Assembly (NCBI RefSeq): GCF_000346465.2
Contig: NC_034009.1
Location: 36,944,844-37,008,843, forward strand
Reading direction: 5' to 3'
Length of the DNA stretch: 64,000 bases
Source of the DNA: Prunus persica
Lineage: Eukaryota; Streptophyta; Magnoliopsida; Rosales; Rosaceae
This document shows positions 1-10,854 of this stretch, piece by piece. A program made the translations under genes and the position numbers. Numbering within the stretch: position 1 is the first letter of the stretch; each line of letters opens with the position of its first letter. The notes beneath the pieces were generated by a model. It did not search any database and was not told the origin of the DNA. It saw only the letters and a list, made by a program, of their open reading frames with translations.

Positions 1-999
1 AACCATGGTCCCAAAATCTGTCCAAACAGAGACAAAACAGGGTGCCTTGCTCTGTTGCAGTTCCAGAAGAACCCGCAAGGCCTGAGCAGAGCTATGTCAC
101 TTTCTCAGGGAACCCTTCTTTTTTTTCTTTTCTTTTTTTGAGCTAAGTGCTGGTAGGTAAGAGATGTCCTCTAGTTGAATGAGGTAAGACAGACGATTCA
201 ATGAACTCATAAATCTCAAGAAATTTTAAAACTGATCAAGCATGCACAATAATATATCAAGACAGCCTTGCCATTGGTCACTTTTATACTAATCATTTGT
301 TAATGGAGAGCTGCGCTGCGTATAGCAAGTGGATGATCATTCACACACTCTGATTGGCCTTCTATCCAAATTCGCCATCACTTGGCTCATTGCTATCGTT
401 GAATTTTACTTTTAAAAAATCCCAATGCTTCTAAGATGAGGCTCAGGATGATGCAAATTTGGAAGTGCTTTGAAACCAGTATGGAACTGAGAATCTCTTT
501 TTTATCAGGTGTCACTAGAAAGAAACTCAGAAAGGTAAGGAGCACTCAAAACGGTCGTGGGGGATACGGGAGGCAGAAATTCTAAATTTCTAAAATAAAA
601 TTCTTGGCTATGGGTCAATGGGGAGACCCAACCGGATTTATTTCTTGCACATGTTAAGTAGGCCCAAATTTGTACTCCTACTAGGTTTTTGAACTGCTAT
701 CCAAAATCTATGAATATGTCTGGGCCTGTTTAGAGTGTTATGGATTGGATTATCGCACGGCCCCCATTATTATAAGTATTGATTTTTGCGTTTTCCTTTT
801 CATCAATTATATGCATTCAAAACTTCTACCTTTGATTTGAAAACTCTACAATTCTAATATTTTTCCATGTTCCATTATCTTGGGGCAAAAAAAAGAGTCG
901 AACATATGTATTTATAGAATCGAGCACATGTATTTATAGAGTCGGATAAAAGATTAAACATGGCAACGGAGTCTAGTTAAATAAAAAAATGCATTTACT
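1..999. other. Left-edge spacer, no clear gene
   Basis: I see no supportable gene here. At the very edge (about 1-93) both strands are briefly open. The minus-strand reading is free of stops from about position 93 out of the window and has no Met start near its right end, so it could be an exon of a gene lying further left, but it is too short to name. The remainder is AT-rich with poly-T and poly-A runs. Confidence 0.4.
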
Positions 1000-1130
1000 T
1001 GCAAACCGGTAATCTCAAGTTTGAACTCCCACGACACCTTTACAGTATGTATTTGAGAAACCCCCATCCCTCTTGTAGTTTAAAAACTCCCCCCTACCTT
1101 GCTCTTGTACTAAAAAAACAAATTGAACAT
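1000..1130 (+). repeat. Degenerate SINE-like fragment
   Basis: This stretch has a B-box-like string (AAGTTTGAACTCCC) followed by a C-rich body and the tail CTTGTACTAAAAAAA. The same order of B box, CCCC-rich body and CTTGTACTAAAAAA tail recurs near 40335-40415, where a tRNA-like A box is also preserved. The A-box half here is missing or eroded. Family assignment is inference from these two copies only. Confidence 0.4.
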
Positions 1131-1704
1131 ATGCATTTTAATTCGAACAAAGCGAGTCATTTCAAGACATTCCTCTTTCGAATTTGTAAACTTTACCATT
1201 TTCTTCTGCATCTTGTTAACCCAAAATACTAGAACATGGAATGTGAGTGAAAAAAGCACCATCCAATTCACGGACTTTAAAATCACATGGCATTGTCAAG
1301 CGACAAGGTGAGAATTCATATTTGAAAAAGCACCAGACTCATAGGCTAGGGCAAATCAAATCAAACAGCCCATAACCGTGCATCAACAAGAGCCTTTTCC
1401 CCTTGGGATTTTTTCTTTTTGTTTTCCCCTCCAGACAAAAAATGTTCATAATATTATTTTTTTCATAAATTACATATGCATCTGGTGTTTACCTAGATTC
1501 CGAATTCTTAACTTTTATTGTGCCTCTGTTTCTTTTCTTTTCCTCCCTTCTTAAGCTCCGGTCCCTTCATGTTCTTCCAACCAACTTTTTCTTCTCCAAC
1601 AGTCACGAGTATAGCTAGTTTTTAATAGCAAAATTTGTCGGAAAATGAAATCAAAAGCAAAAATAAAAAATAAAAAATAAAAAAACGTACATGTTGGGGT
1701 TTCA

Positions 1705-1984
1705 TCTATATATATAAAGCAAAAGGCAGAGAATGGTGAAACATTCAAAATACCAGAAAATGTCATTGGTTAATGTAAACATTAAGAATTCAAATTATTA
1801 ATTAAATGAGAATAATATGGTAAATTCATACTTTTTCATATTTAAAAAAAGAAAAAAAAAAACAGATAATAGATCCTATTTTTATAGAACACAACTACCT
1901 ATTATCTTTTTTAATTCTAAAATAAATTTTTTTTTTTTAAAAAAAAGCCTCTAGTAAATGCGAAAACGCGTGCGAAGAAGCTAG
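1705..1984 (+). mobile_element. Short non-autonomous Helitron (copy 1)
   Basis: The element begins TCTATATATATAAAGC and ends with CTAG at 1981-1984. It is flanked by A at 1704 and T at 1985, as expected for Helitron insertion between A and T. A GC-rich potential hairpin (GCGAAAACGCGTGCG) lies about 10 bases before the CTAG end. It has no coding capacity. The reverse complement of 41153-41415 aligns with it along its whole length, which supports a dispersed family with precise ends. Confidence 0.75.
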
Positions 1985-2490
1985 TGAATTTATGAGATCG
2001 AACACTTTCTGTAACTGTAAATGTTCAGATGATTAGATCTCCACTCTGGCGTAGGGTTTTTCTTGTTTGACCGACACACATTTTGACATATTCTTGCTCC
2101 TTAAAACGCATAAAAGAGTACGTGGAAATTCATTCTTAATTTCCTGAAATAAACTTAATCATATACAACAGTTTTCTTGTCAGAAAATCAAAATGACAAA
2201 ATTATATGTATGTTATAATGTTGTTGTGTGCGGCCCCATATGAATATTATAATTTTTTCAATTCCACGTTGCTCCCTCAATTTACCCCCTCCTTGGCCCG
2301 TCTCCTCCTGTCCTTCCTTGGGAACTTACTTTCACGTGATTCTGAGCTTTCCAGTCCGACACCTGCTACCCCTGCGCTCCTCTTACATCCTTTTGTCACC
2401 TTCTGCAGTTCCTTGCTCTTCTTTCTTCTCATATTTTTATGTTCTCTGTAAAACACAAAACAGGGCACCCTCTGTTTCTTCAGTTCAACA
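1985..2490 (+). promoter_or_regulatory. Upstream region of the LRR receptor kinase
   Basis: This AT-rich promoter gives way at about 2280 to a C/T-rich leader leading into the start codon at 2491. The short open frames here are not conserved-looking. No confident TATA box was picked. Confidence 0.35.
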
Positions 2491-5389
2491 ATGCTCAAGA
2501 AATGGCAACCCCTTCTTTTGTCAACCATTGTTCTGCTTTCACTCTGCGCCTCCACAGTTTCTTCTTCCAGGCCTGCACTCACTCAATCACCCTCTGTCTC
2601 AGACGATGATGTTGTTTCTCTCCTTGCATTCAAATCCAAAGCAGATTTACACAACGCTCTTCCCTTCTCGTCAAACACCACCACCCTCCAGCTTTGCCGC
2701 TGGACAGGTGTCCAATGCGCCCAGTCCAAAATAGTCCGTCTCATAATCCAATCTCAGAATCTCGGTGGCATTTTCGCACCCAACACCCTGACTCGCTTAG
2801 ACCAACTCAGAGTCCTGAGTCTGCAAAACAACTCGCTCACTGGACCCATCCCCGACCTCTCTGGCCTCACCAACCTCAAAACCCTCTTCCTCGACCGCAA
2901 CTCCTTCGTGGGTTCTCTTCCGCCTTCGCTCTCGTCCCTCCACCGCCTCCGAACCCTCGACTTCTCCTTCAACAACCTCACCGGTCCATTGCCCGCCTTT
3001 CTCATCACCGGTCTAGATCGGCTCTACTATCTCCGGCTCGACTGGAACCGGTTCACCGGACCGGTCCCGGCTCTGAACCAGTCGTCTCTCCGAACCTTCA
3101 ATGTCTCCGGAAACAACCTTACCGGGGTAATCCCCGTCACTCCGACCCTTCTACGGTTCGGGCCGACGGCGTTTTCATGGAACCCAGGTCTCTGCGGCGA
3201 GCTTGTAAACAAAGAATGCCACCCAGCTGCGCCTTTTTTTGGTCCAACCCCAGCTCATGAAGCTCCACCTCCCACAAGAGCACTCGGGCAGAGCACTGCA
3301 CAGGAAGTCCAGGGCGTTGAGTTGACTCAGCCGAGTCGAAAAAGGCACCGAAGAATCGCCGTCATTATTGGGTTCTCTTCAGGCGTCTTCGTCTTGATCT
3401 GTTCTCTTCTATTCTTCGTAATGGCTTTGAAGAAACAGAGGAAACCTCAAACCCACCGGAAGACCGACATTGCCAGTCCGGCAGGCTCCGATGCGCATGC
3501 GGCGGTAGTGGTGCAACTAGAGGAGGAGTTAGAGCAGAAGGTGAAGAGGGTACAGGGGATTCAAGTGGTGAAGAGCGGGAGCTTAATGTTCTGCGCCGGC
3601 GAGTCGCAGCTGTACTCGCTGGACCAACTGATGAGGGCCTCGGCGGAGATGTTGGGGAAAGGTACCATCGGGACGACGTACAAGGCGGTGCTGGACAACC
3701 GTCTGATTGTGAGCGTGAAGAGGCTGGACGCCGGGAAGTTGGGCGGGACTAGCAGAGAGGTGTTCGAGAGGCACATGGAGGCGGTGGGCGGGCTTAGACA
3801 TCCCAACTTGGTTCCTCTCAGAGCTTATTTTCAGGCCAAGGATGAGCGGCTCCTCGTCTACGATTATCAGCCCAATGGCAGCCTCTTCTCTCTCATTCAC
3901 GGTAAATGCTCTGTTTTGCTCTGCTTCAATCTTCATTTTGCTTACTCGGTTGTGTTAACTCAGTTTGAGTTTGACCAATGTTTGATGCTTTGACTATTTT
4001 GTGAAGTAAAGAATTTGGGAAACCCAATAGGAAATGGACACGTAAGCTTTTTGGGTTATCATTAGGAGAATTGGATTATGAAGACATTGTGGTGATGACA
4101 TTAGATTTGGTTGTTTCTTGAGGTACCTTTTTCTCAATCAACGCCGAGAATCTTTGCTTTTGATTAAGACGACGACGTCGTTGGGAATTGACATGAATAA
4201 TAATATATTGACCATATTGTTGGCTCGCTTGCCCAATTCACATTACTTGCTTAACCTTTTCTTCATAAAAAAAATTGACAGATTTTGGATTTTCTCATTC
4301 TTTTTCTTTCCCCCCTTGGCTGGTTCCCGTGATTCCATATAGATATGATAAGGAAAAACTGACTGCTTAATTTGATCTTACTGGCCTTTTGTTTATATTT
4401 TCAATCCACCAACCCCTCAATCTATGTCATCAACACTCTTTGATTCGATAAATTTTGTATGCGTACATAACATGGCCACGTTGTTCATCTCATGTAGCGT
4501 ATATGCTTAATAAATATACACATATTATAATATGAGTAGATTAAGTGGTGTTACTGCCACACTGAAAAAATCGTCCGTTGACTATGTTTTCTTTGTTTGA
4601 GTATGGTAATTTCTACACTAAAATTGTCAGTGCTGTTTTCCAGAGGGAGGGATTGGCATGCATTACATCCATTTCCAAGTTATTGCTAATTAGCATCCTA
4701 AAATTAAGTTCCTTATAATGAATGTGCTACATGGGCACGTCCAAAATTGAACTGCAGGAACAAAATCCACAAGGGCAAAGCCGCTGCACTGGACATCATG
4801 CTTGAAAATAGCAGAGGACGTGGCACAAGGCCTCTCCTACATTCACCAAGCATGGAGGCTTGTCCACGGCAATCTCAAGTCCTCCAATGTCCTCCTTGGC
4901 CCTGACTTCGAGGCATGTCTCACCGACTACTGCCTCTCTGTTCTTGCCACCACCACCCTAACATCCGAGGAGGAGCCAGATTCTGCTGCTTACAAAGCCC
5001 CCGAGATTCGCATAAACTCATTGAACGATCACGATGATCATCAACAAAAGCACCAACCAACTTCAAAGTCTGATGTCTATGCATTTGGGATTTTGTTGGT
5101 GGAGCTTCTCACAGGGAAGCCTCCATCACATCACCAAGTTTTGGTGCCCACTGATATGGTGGAATGGGTCATGTCCATGAGGGAAGATGATCAGCATGAT
5201 CAAGATGGGGAAGGCAATAGCAGGATGGGGATGCTGGTAGAGGTGGCCATAGCTTGTAGCTCAACATCGCCTGAGCAGAGGCCAACAATGTGGCAGGTGT
5301 TGAAGATGTTACAGGAGATTAAAGAGAGTGCATCCATGGAAGATGACAATGAATTAATGGACCCCCAGATTGTGACTGGTGTGCCCTAG
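2491..5389 (+). CDS. LRR receptor-like kinase, subfamily III, probable pseudokinase
   Basis: This is a plasma-membrane receptor-like protein close to the Arabidopsis At5g67200 type ('probable inactive receptor kinase'). Exons are 2491-3901 and 4758-5389, with GT-AG borders, joining in phase through a split Gly codon to give 680 aa. Order of parts: signal peptide (about 1-27), LRRNT-like segment ending CRWTGVQC, four to five leucine-rich repeats, a proline-rich juxtamembrane stretch, one transmembrane helix (about 288-311), then a kinase fold from about residue 385. The glycine loop ([13 protein letters not shown]) and the VSVKRL lysine are present. The catalytic loop reads [10 protein letters not shown], so the HRD Asp is missing, and the DFG position reads TDYCL. 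Loss of both motifs is usual in this subfamily and suggests signalling by scaffolding. The start codon is the first Met before the signal peptide. The ligand is unknown. Confidence 0.93.
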
Positions 5390-5924
5390 CTAGTTAGGGT
5401 TACCGCTGTACCAAACTAGGAGTATTAATTAATTATTTTATAGAAAAGAAAATAGATGGAGCACACATGCTAGCTATATTATTAATTCTTACTTTTTTCT
5501 GCAGCATTGTTTGTGATCTTTACCTTTCATATGCATGGTGGATGGAGGCACGTGTTTCTCCTTGCCCATTTGTTTTTGCTGCATTGTATACGTATATATG
5601 GTCAGTCTGGCAAGGACCACTCTTCTCATTCAGCTTTTGTCTGCAAGAAAAATGCCCTAATTGATAAGATATTGCACACTTTTGTGCTTACCCACTTTGA
5701 GTGGCATGTATAATGTATTTGTAGCGTTTCATCGTAATTTTGAGGACTTTTTTTTTTAAACATGACAACTGCTTTTGGAACTCAGCTTGCTCCTCAGTTT
5801 TAGGTGTGTCTAGGAAGTTAGATTTCATAAACTAAGGAAATAAAATGCATATAAACTGAAGCCACAGGAATGGGCATATGCATATGATTGCTTCTTGTAA
5901 TTTATAAACTAAATGATAAGGAGC
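5390..5924. other. 3' flank of receptor kinase gene
   Basis: This holds the likely 3' untranslated region and spacer up to the copia insertion. I see no gene. Short open frames around 5467-5713 lack any recognisable domain. Confidence 0.5.
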
Positions 5925-5929
5925 CTATC
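5925..5929. repeat. Target site duplication, left (CTATC)
   Basis: The five bases CTATC directly precede the left LTR and are repeated directly after the right LTR at 10802-10806, as expected for copia integration. Confidence 0.9.
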
Positions 5930-6130
5930 TGATGAGAAGCATAGAATGGGATTATAATGTTCGATATATTATTCCACAACTAGGTTTACAGCTTTTATAC
6001 AATGATTCAGTCATTAGTATCCTAAACTATCACCTATAACCAAGGCTTGATCAGAGACTAAATAAGGAAGCAAATAACTACAGTATCAATTTACAATATT
6101 GCCTAATTAATGGAGATATCTTCCTTAACA
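5930..6130 (-). repeat. 3' LTR of copia element
   Basis: This is the 201-bp repeat at the downstream end of the minus-strand element. It is identical to 10601-10801. The gag-pol reading frame ends inside it. Confidence 0.97.
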
Positions 6131-9100
6131 CTCCCCCTCAAGTTGGAGTGTATGTTAATGACACCCAACTTGCTAAGTAAGACTTCAAACTGCGTTGAAC
6201 TCAACGGCTTGGTGAATATATCAGCTGGTTGATCACTTGTCCTTATGTAAGCCGTGCGTATCATTCCTTCTTGAATCTTCTCTCGTACTAGATGACAATC
6301 GATCTCTATGTGCTTCGTTCGTTCATGGAAAACAGGATTTGAAGCGATGTGTAATGCCGCTTGATTGTCACAAAACAGGTTGGCTGGTTGTGGGTGTTTC
6401 ACTCCTAGATCTTTCAGAATATTCTTCAGCCATATGATTTCACAACATGTGGTGGCCATAGAACGGTATTCAGCCTCTGCACTAGAACGAGATATAGTTG
6501 TTTGTTTCTTAGTTTTCCAGGAAATAGGTGCTTGACCAAGCAAAACACAGTACCCCGTTATCGACCTTCTAGTATCTCTACATCTAGCCCAATCGGCATC
6601 ACAAAATGCTTGTAATTGTAATGAACCCGTGGAAGGGAGAAAAATTCCTTGTCCAGGTGCTTGTTTAATGTACTTGAGGACCTTGTGTGCAGCCTCAAGA
6701 TGTGGTTGCCGAGGTTTCTCCATGAATTGACTTAGCATGTGGACAGCATAAGCCAAGTCAGGCCTTGTTATTGTCAAGTATATTAACCTGCCCACAAGCC
6801 TTCTATATGATGAAGGATCATTCAACACCTTTCCTTCCATTTGTGTGAGAGACAAATTTTGATCCACAGGAAACCGTGAAGGCTTAACTCCTAGAAACCC
6901 AGCATCATCCAATATTTCTAGTGCATATTTTCGTTGACATAGGGTAATTCCACGCTTTGATCGTGCAACTTCTATGCCCAAGAAATATTTGAGTTCCCCC
7001 AAGTCTTTCAATTTGAAATGGTGAGATAGAAATTGCTTGGTTTCTTCAATTTCATGCAGATTATTCCCTGCTAGTATCACATCATCAACATAGACTAGTA
7101 AAGCAATGAAGTTACCATGACGACTTCGGACGAATAATGAATAGTCGGACCATGATTGATGAAATCCAGCAGCCTTGAGAGCATTGGACAACTTGATGAA
7201 CCATTGTCTCGAAGCTTGCTTTAAACCGTAGAGGGATTTATTTAATTTGCATACTCGAGTCTCCCCCTTTCGTCCGAAACCAGGGGGCAAGGTCATGTAT
7301 ACATCCTCTTCGAGATCACCATTTAAAAAGGCATTGTTCACATCCAGTTGATGGAGGTGCCAACCTTGCACAGCAGCCACGCTAAGGAGCACGCGAACTG
7401 TGGTTAACTTAGCCACCGGAGCAAAAGTTTCACGGTAATCAACACCTTCAATTTGACTGTAACCTTTTGCAACGAGGCGTGCTTTGTACCGTTCAAGAGT
7501 GCCATCAGGTTTGAGCTTAATTTTGTAAACCCATTTACAGCCAATGGGACGTTTATGCAACGGCAAAGGCACGAGGGTCCATGTATGATTGGCCTGAAGG
7601 GCAGCAATTTCATGCTGCATGGCAGCACACCAGTTTGGATCTCGGACAGCCTGCGAGAAACTAGTGGGTTCCTTAAGGAGGGTGAGATTAGCGGTATAGG
7701 CTTTATGGTGGGGTGAGAGACGATCATAAGATAAATAAGTGGAGAGAGGATGGGAAGTACCTGACGAAGACTGAACCACGTTCGTAGAAGATGTGGGAGC
7801 AGACCGGGACGGGAGAGAGACCTCGATATGAAAGTCCTGCAAAAAAGAAGAGGGTTGGGTAGGTCGTGTTCCACGCCGGGGTGGGGTTGGCAGGACGGTT
7901 GGCGAAACGGGTGGTAGGCTGAGGGGTGTAGGGTCCGGAGACGAAGGAGGCACAGGGATGGATGTAAGTGCCGAAGAGGGGGAAGGTGAAGGTAGGGAAG
8001 CGATAGGGGAAATTGGAGAGGAAGGTGCAGGGGGATCGTGTGACATAGGAGATGTGGCAGGAAAAGAGTCCAGATCAAAGTACGACAGGGAGGCGGGTGG
8101 ATTGGGGGATTGGTTATGAGCAGCGGAAACATCGGAGTGATAAGGGAATTGGTCTTCAAAAAAAATCACGTCCCGTGATACAAACACTTTGTGGAGTTGG
8201 AGATCAAATAACCGATAGCCCTTTGTACCATATGGGTAGCCAAGGAAAACACAACGACGGGCACGGGGATCAAATTTTGAAGGTTTGTGTGCGTGAGTGG
8301 AAGCAAAACACAAACAGCCAAAGACTCGTAAATGTGAGTAATTGGGTGCTTTGTGGAACAATTGTTCATAAGGTGTTTTCCCGTGAAGAAGGGGTGTGGG
8401 TGTGCGATTAATAAGATAGGCTGAAGCAAGGATGGCGTCCCCCCAAAAACATTTTGGCATGTTGGCTTGAAAGAGTAGAGCTCGGGCAACATTGAGTAAA
8501 TGGCGATGCTTACGTTCAGCAACACCATTTTGTTGTGGTGTGTGAACGCAGCTAGTTTGATGGATGATACCTTGTGTGGCATAAAAACTGGCAAGGTTAA
8601 ATTCGGGACCATTATCGCTTCGAATCATTTTGACTTTGGTGTCGAATTGAGTTTCGACCAAATGGATGAATTGTACAAGGAGCTGTTGTGTGTCAGATTT
8701 GTGTTTCATCAAATAAATCCATGTGCTCCTACTGTAATCATCAACGATAGTAAGAAAATATTTTGCACCAGAAATAGAAGGGACATGATACCCCCCCCAG
8801 ATATCAACATGTATCAATTCAAAACATGATTTAGTGGATATAGAACTCAATGAAAATGGTGCTCTTGTTTGTTTGGCTAATGGGCAGATGACACACTTAA
8901 TAGAATCACAAGATTTATGTTGAAAACAAGGAAATAACTTGGAAACAGTTTGTGATGGATGTCCTAGACGTTGATGCCAAAGGTGATGGTTGGATGTTTG
9001 AATGGCATTGCATGTTCCTTTCTTTGGTGGATCGAGATAGTATAGTCCCTCCCGTTCAATTCCCGTCCCAATCATCTTCCCCGAGCGTAGGTCCTGTATG

Positions 9101-10524
9101 ACACAAACTTGTTTTAGGAAGATGGTAATATAAAGGGAATCATGTGCAAGCTTGCTAATGGATATCAAATTTAATTTGAAAAATGGTACACACAAAACAT
9201 TATTGAGCACAAGGTTGGGAGAGAAGACAACTTGTCCAATGTGGGTAACTGTGGCAAGGGAACCAGTGGGTAGTTCTACGGTATGGTTTGCAACAGACCT
9301 CGACGACGTGAGACAATGAGGACTGCAAACAATATGGTCCGTTGCACCACTATCCAAGATCCAAACATTTGTTATGCCATTATACATGAAGGAAAAAGCT
9401 TTACCTGAAAGTTCTTCATTATTCGAAGAATTACCAACTTGATTTGCAAAGGAGGATCTGTTTTTGCTCAACATTGCGAGCATCTGCTTGCAATCTTCTT
9501 GAGAAAAAGGAAAGTTTGGCATAGGAAAGTTTGGCATCCCGTCCTTTTTTTCGTGCACGGCAACTTGGTTACCCTTGGAAGTGGATGAGCGACTTTGTTC
9601 AGCTTCAGCAGCCGCTTTGCGTTTGCGGCAATATTCGAAGGAATGACCTTTCCACCCACAGAAGGTGCACTTGAGATGAGCACGGCAGTTTTGGGTGCTG
9701 TGATTTGTCTTGTTACATTTTCCACAGCGAAGACCACCATCCTCTGGTGCAGTTTCTCGGCCACTATTCTTCACAGCAAAAGCTGCCGCTTCAGAAGAGG
9801 GAGTATGCTTTCCACTTGAGATTTCTGCTTGTCTCTCATGGCGAAGAACAAGAGAGTAGGCCTTGTTCACTGTGGGTAAAGGCTCAAGAAGAAGGGTATT
9901 ACTACGAACAGTGGAATAGGAATCATTTAAACCCATGAGAAATTTCATTGTTTTCTGGGTTTCAACATAAGAAGTGATTTCCTTCTTTGTATCACAACTA
10001 CATGCAGGGATGGAGCACAGCACGTCACGTTCGTCCCATAGGCCTTTTAATTTGGTGAAATATGAACTCACCGTCATGTTACCTTGCACACAGTCATGAA
10101 TCTCGTTTTCTATGTGAAACAATTGAACGATATTCACATGAGAAAACCTTTCTTGCAAATCGAGCCACATTTGCCGTGCATCCTTGCAGTTGATAACGCT
10201 ACCTGAAATTTCTTTTGACATGGATCCTAAGAGCCACGTCTTAACCAAGTTATTGCATCGATTCCATTGCTGCAATTCTTCATGTTCATCTTCATTTGGC
10301 TTCTTGACCGTCCCATCAACAAGCCCTAATTTGTTTTTGACCGTTAAGGCCATGGTCATGGATTGAACCCATGTACTATAATTGTCTTCCACCAATGACT
10401 GTGGCACAAGTACTGCACCAGGCTGGTCCGAATAGTGGAGATAGAGTGGATGATTAGGACTCTCCCACCTTGAACGCGAAGTCATGCCTGAGGAGGTTGA
10501 CTTCATGTCTGCGCTATCAACCAT
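6103..10524 (-). CDS. Copia gag-pol polyprotein
   Basis: This is a single polyprotein of 1473 aa carrying all functions for reverse transcription and integration. Order of parts: copia-type Gag; CCHC zinc knuckle (CTFCGWKGHSFEYC, about residue 287); aspartic protease (WILDSGATDH, about 389); GAG-pre-integrase HH...C-C region (HHLWHQRLGHP, about 512); integrase core with IRSDNGPEF and PQQNGVAERKHR; reverse transcriptase with YVDDVILAGN (about 1145); RNase H starting near AFCDADWARC (about 1308); the usual ADIFTKPL tail. The frame is open further upstream to 10650 inside the 5' LTR, but the Met at 10524, downstream of the primer binding site, is the likely start. It has no internal stops or frameshifts. 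The frame reads through the polypurine tract and stops in the 3' LTR. Confidence 0.95.
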   Translation of the reverse strand: MVDSADMKSTSSGMTSRSRWESPNHPLYLHYSDQPGAVLVPQSLVEDNYSTWVQSMTMALTVKNKLGLVDGTVKKPNEDEHEELQQWNRCNNLVKTWLLGSMSKEISGSVINCKDARQMWLDLQERFSHVNIVQLFHIENEIHDCVQGNMTVSSYFTKLKGLWDERDVLCSIPACSCDTKKEITSYVETQKTMKFLMGLNDSYSTVRSNTLLLEPLPTVNKAYSLVLRHERQAEISSGKHTPSSEAAAFAVKNSGRETAPEDGGLRCGKCNKTNHSTQNCRAHLKCTFCGWKGHSFEYCRKRKAAAEAEQSRSSTSKGNQVAVHEKKDGMPNFPMPNFPFSQEDCKQMLAMLSKNRSSFANQVGNSSNNEELSGKAFSFMYNGITNVWILDSGATDHIVCSPHCLTSSRSVANHTVELPTGSLATVTHIGQVVFSPNLVLNNVLCVPFFKLNLISISKLAHDSLYITIFLKQVCVIQDLRSGKMIGTGIEREGLYYLDPPKKGTCNAIQTSNHHLWHQRLGHPSQTVSKLFPCFQHKSCDSIKCVICPLAKQTRAPFSLSSISTKSCFELIHVDIWGGYHVPSISGAKYFLTIVDDYSRSTWIYLMKHKSDTQQLLVQFIHLVETQFDTKVKMIRSDNGPEFNLASFYATQGIIHQTSCVHTPQQNGVAERKHRHLLNVARALLFQANMPKCFWGDAILASAYLINRTPTPLLHGKTPYEQLFHKAPNYSHLRVFGCLCFASTHAHKPSKFDPRARRCVFLGYPYGTKGYRLFDLQLHKVFVSRDVIFFEDQFPYHSDVSAAHNQSPNPPASLSYFDLDSFPATSPMSHDPPAPSSPISPIASLPSPSPSSALTSIPVPPSSPDPTPLSLPPVSPTVLPTPPRRGTRPTQPSSFLQDFHIEVSLPSRSAPTSSTNVVQSSSGTSHPLSTYLSYDRLSPHHKAYTANLTLLKEPTSFSQAVRDPNWCAAMQHEIAALQANHTWTLVPLPLHKRPIGCKWVYKIKLKPDGTLERYKARLVAKGYSQIEGVDYRETFAPVAKLTTVRVLLSVAAVQGWHLHQLDVNNAFLNGDLEEDVYMTLPPGFGRKGETRVCKLNKSLYGLKQASRQWFIKLSNALKAAGFHQSWSDYSLFVRSRHGNFIALLVYVDDVILAGNNLHEIEETKQFLSHHFKLKDLGELKYFLGIEVARSKRGITLCQRKYALEILDDAGFLGVKPSRFPVDQNLSLTQMEGKVLNDPSSYRRLVGRLIYLTITRPDLAYAVHMLSQFMEKPRQPHLEAAHKVLKYIKQAPGQGIFLPSTGSLQLQAFCDADWARCRDTRRSITGYCVLLGQAPISWKTKKQTTISRSSAEAEYRSMATTCCEIIWLKNILKDLGVKHPQPANLFCDNQAALHIASNPVFHERTKHIEIDCHLVREKIQEGMIRTAYIRTSDQPADIFTKPLSSTQFEVLLSKLGVINIHSNLRGSVKEDISIN
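6131..6141 (-). other. Polypurine tract of copia element
   Basis: On the minus strand this reads TTGAGGGGGAG directly before the 3' LTR. It is the usual plus-strand DNA primer of plant copia elements. Confidence 0.9.
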
Positions 10525-10588
10525 GGCTATGTTTGCTAGGTTGTTTTGGGTGTTTGTGTGTTTGCTTTTATTTTCCCAGATATCTATT

Positions 10589-10600
10589 GCTCTGATACCA
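10589..10600 (-). other. Primer binding site (initiator tRNA-Met)
   Basis: On the minus strand TGGTATCAGAGC follows directly after the 5' LTR. It is the standard plant copia site complementary to the 3' end of initiator methionine tRNA. Confidence 0.93.
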
Positions 10601-10801
10601 TGATGAGAAGCATAGAATGGGATTATAATGTTCGATATATTATTCCACAACTAGGTTTACAGCTTTTATACAATGATTCAGTCATTAGTATCCTAAACTA
10701 TCACCTATAACCAAGGCTTGATCAGAGACTAAATAAGGAAGCAAATAACTACAGTATCAATTTACAATATTGCCTAATTAATGGAGATATCTTCCTTAAC
10801 A
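10601..10801 (-). repeat. 5' LTR of copia element
   Basis: This is the promoter-bearing 201-bp LTR of the minus-strand element, identical to the 3' LTR at 5930-6130. The target duplication CTATC follows at 10802-10806. Confidence 0.97.
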
Positions 10802-10854
10802 CTATCAACTTATAAATTCAATTGATGAAGGTAGGTGGGCATGAATGCAGTACA

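Larger units (their letters stand above)
5930..10801 (-). mobile_element. Complete Ty1/copia LTR retrotransposon
   Basis: This is a 4872-bp element on the minus strand. It has two 201-bp LTRs that I compared base by base and found identical, TG...CA ends, a CTATC target duplication, a primer binding site matching initiator tRNA-Met next to the 5' LTR (right side), and a purine-rich tract next to the 3' LTR (left side). Gag-pol is one uninterrupted frame. All required parts are present, so this looks like a recently inserted and possibly still mobile copy. The short LTRs resemble those of Ale-like copia lineages, but lineage needs an RT phylogeny. It sits about 540 bp downstream of the receptor kinase stop and about 500 bp upstream of the next gene's start. 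Confidence 0.97.

Noticed and set aside
1..93. Stop-free minus-strand reading at the left edge
   Set aside because: It is only about 30 codons, with no Met and no recognisable domain, and the plus strand is also open there. It may be part of a gene outside the window, but the sequence does not show which.
7404..8612. Other-frame minus-strand open frames inside the copia element
   Set aside because: They overlap the intact gag-pol frame, are Pro/His/Leu-rich shadows of it and carry no domain.
10525..10650. Upstream Met of the copia frame inside the 5' LTR
   Set aside because: The frame is open across the LTR and primer binding site, but the genomic RNA and Gag start are expected downstream. 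The Met at 10524 is the better start.
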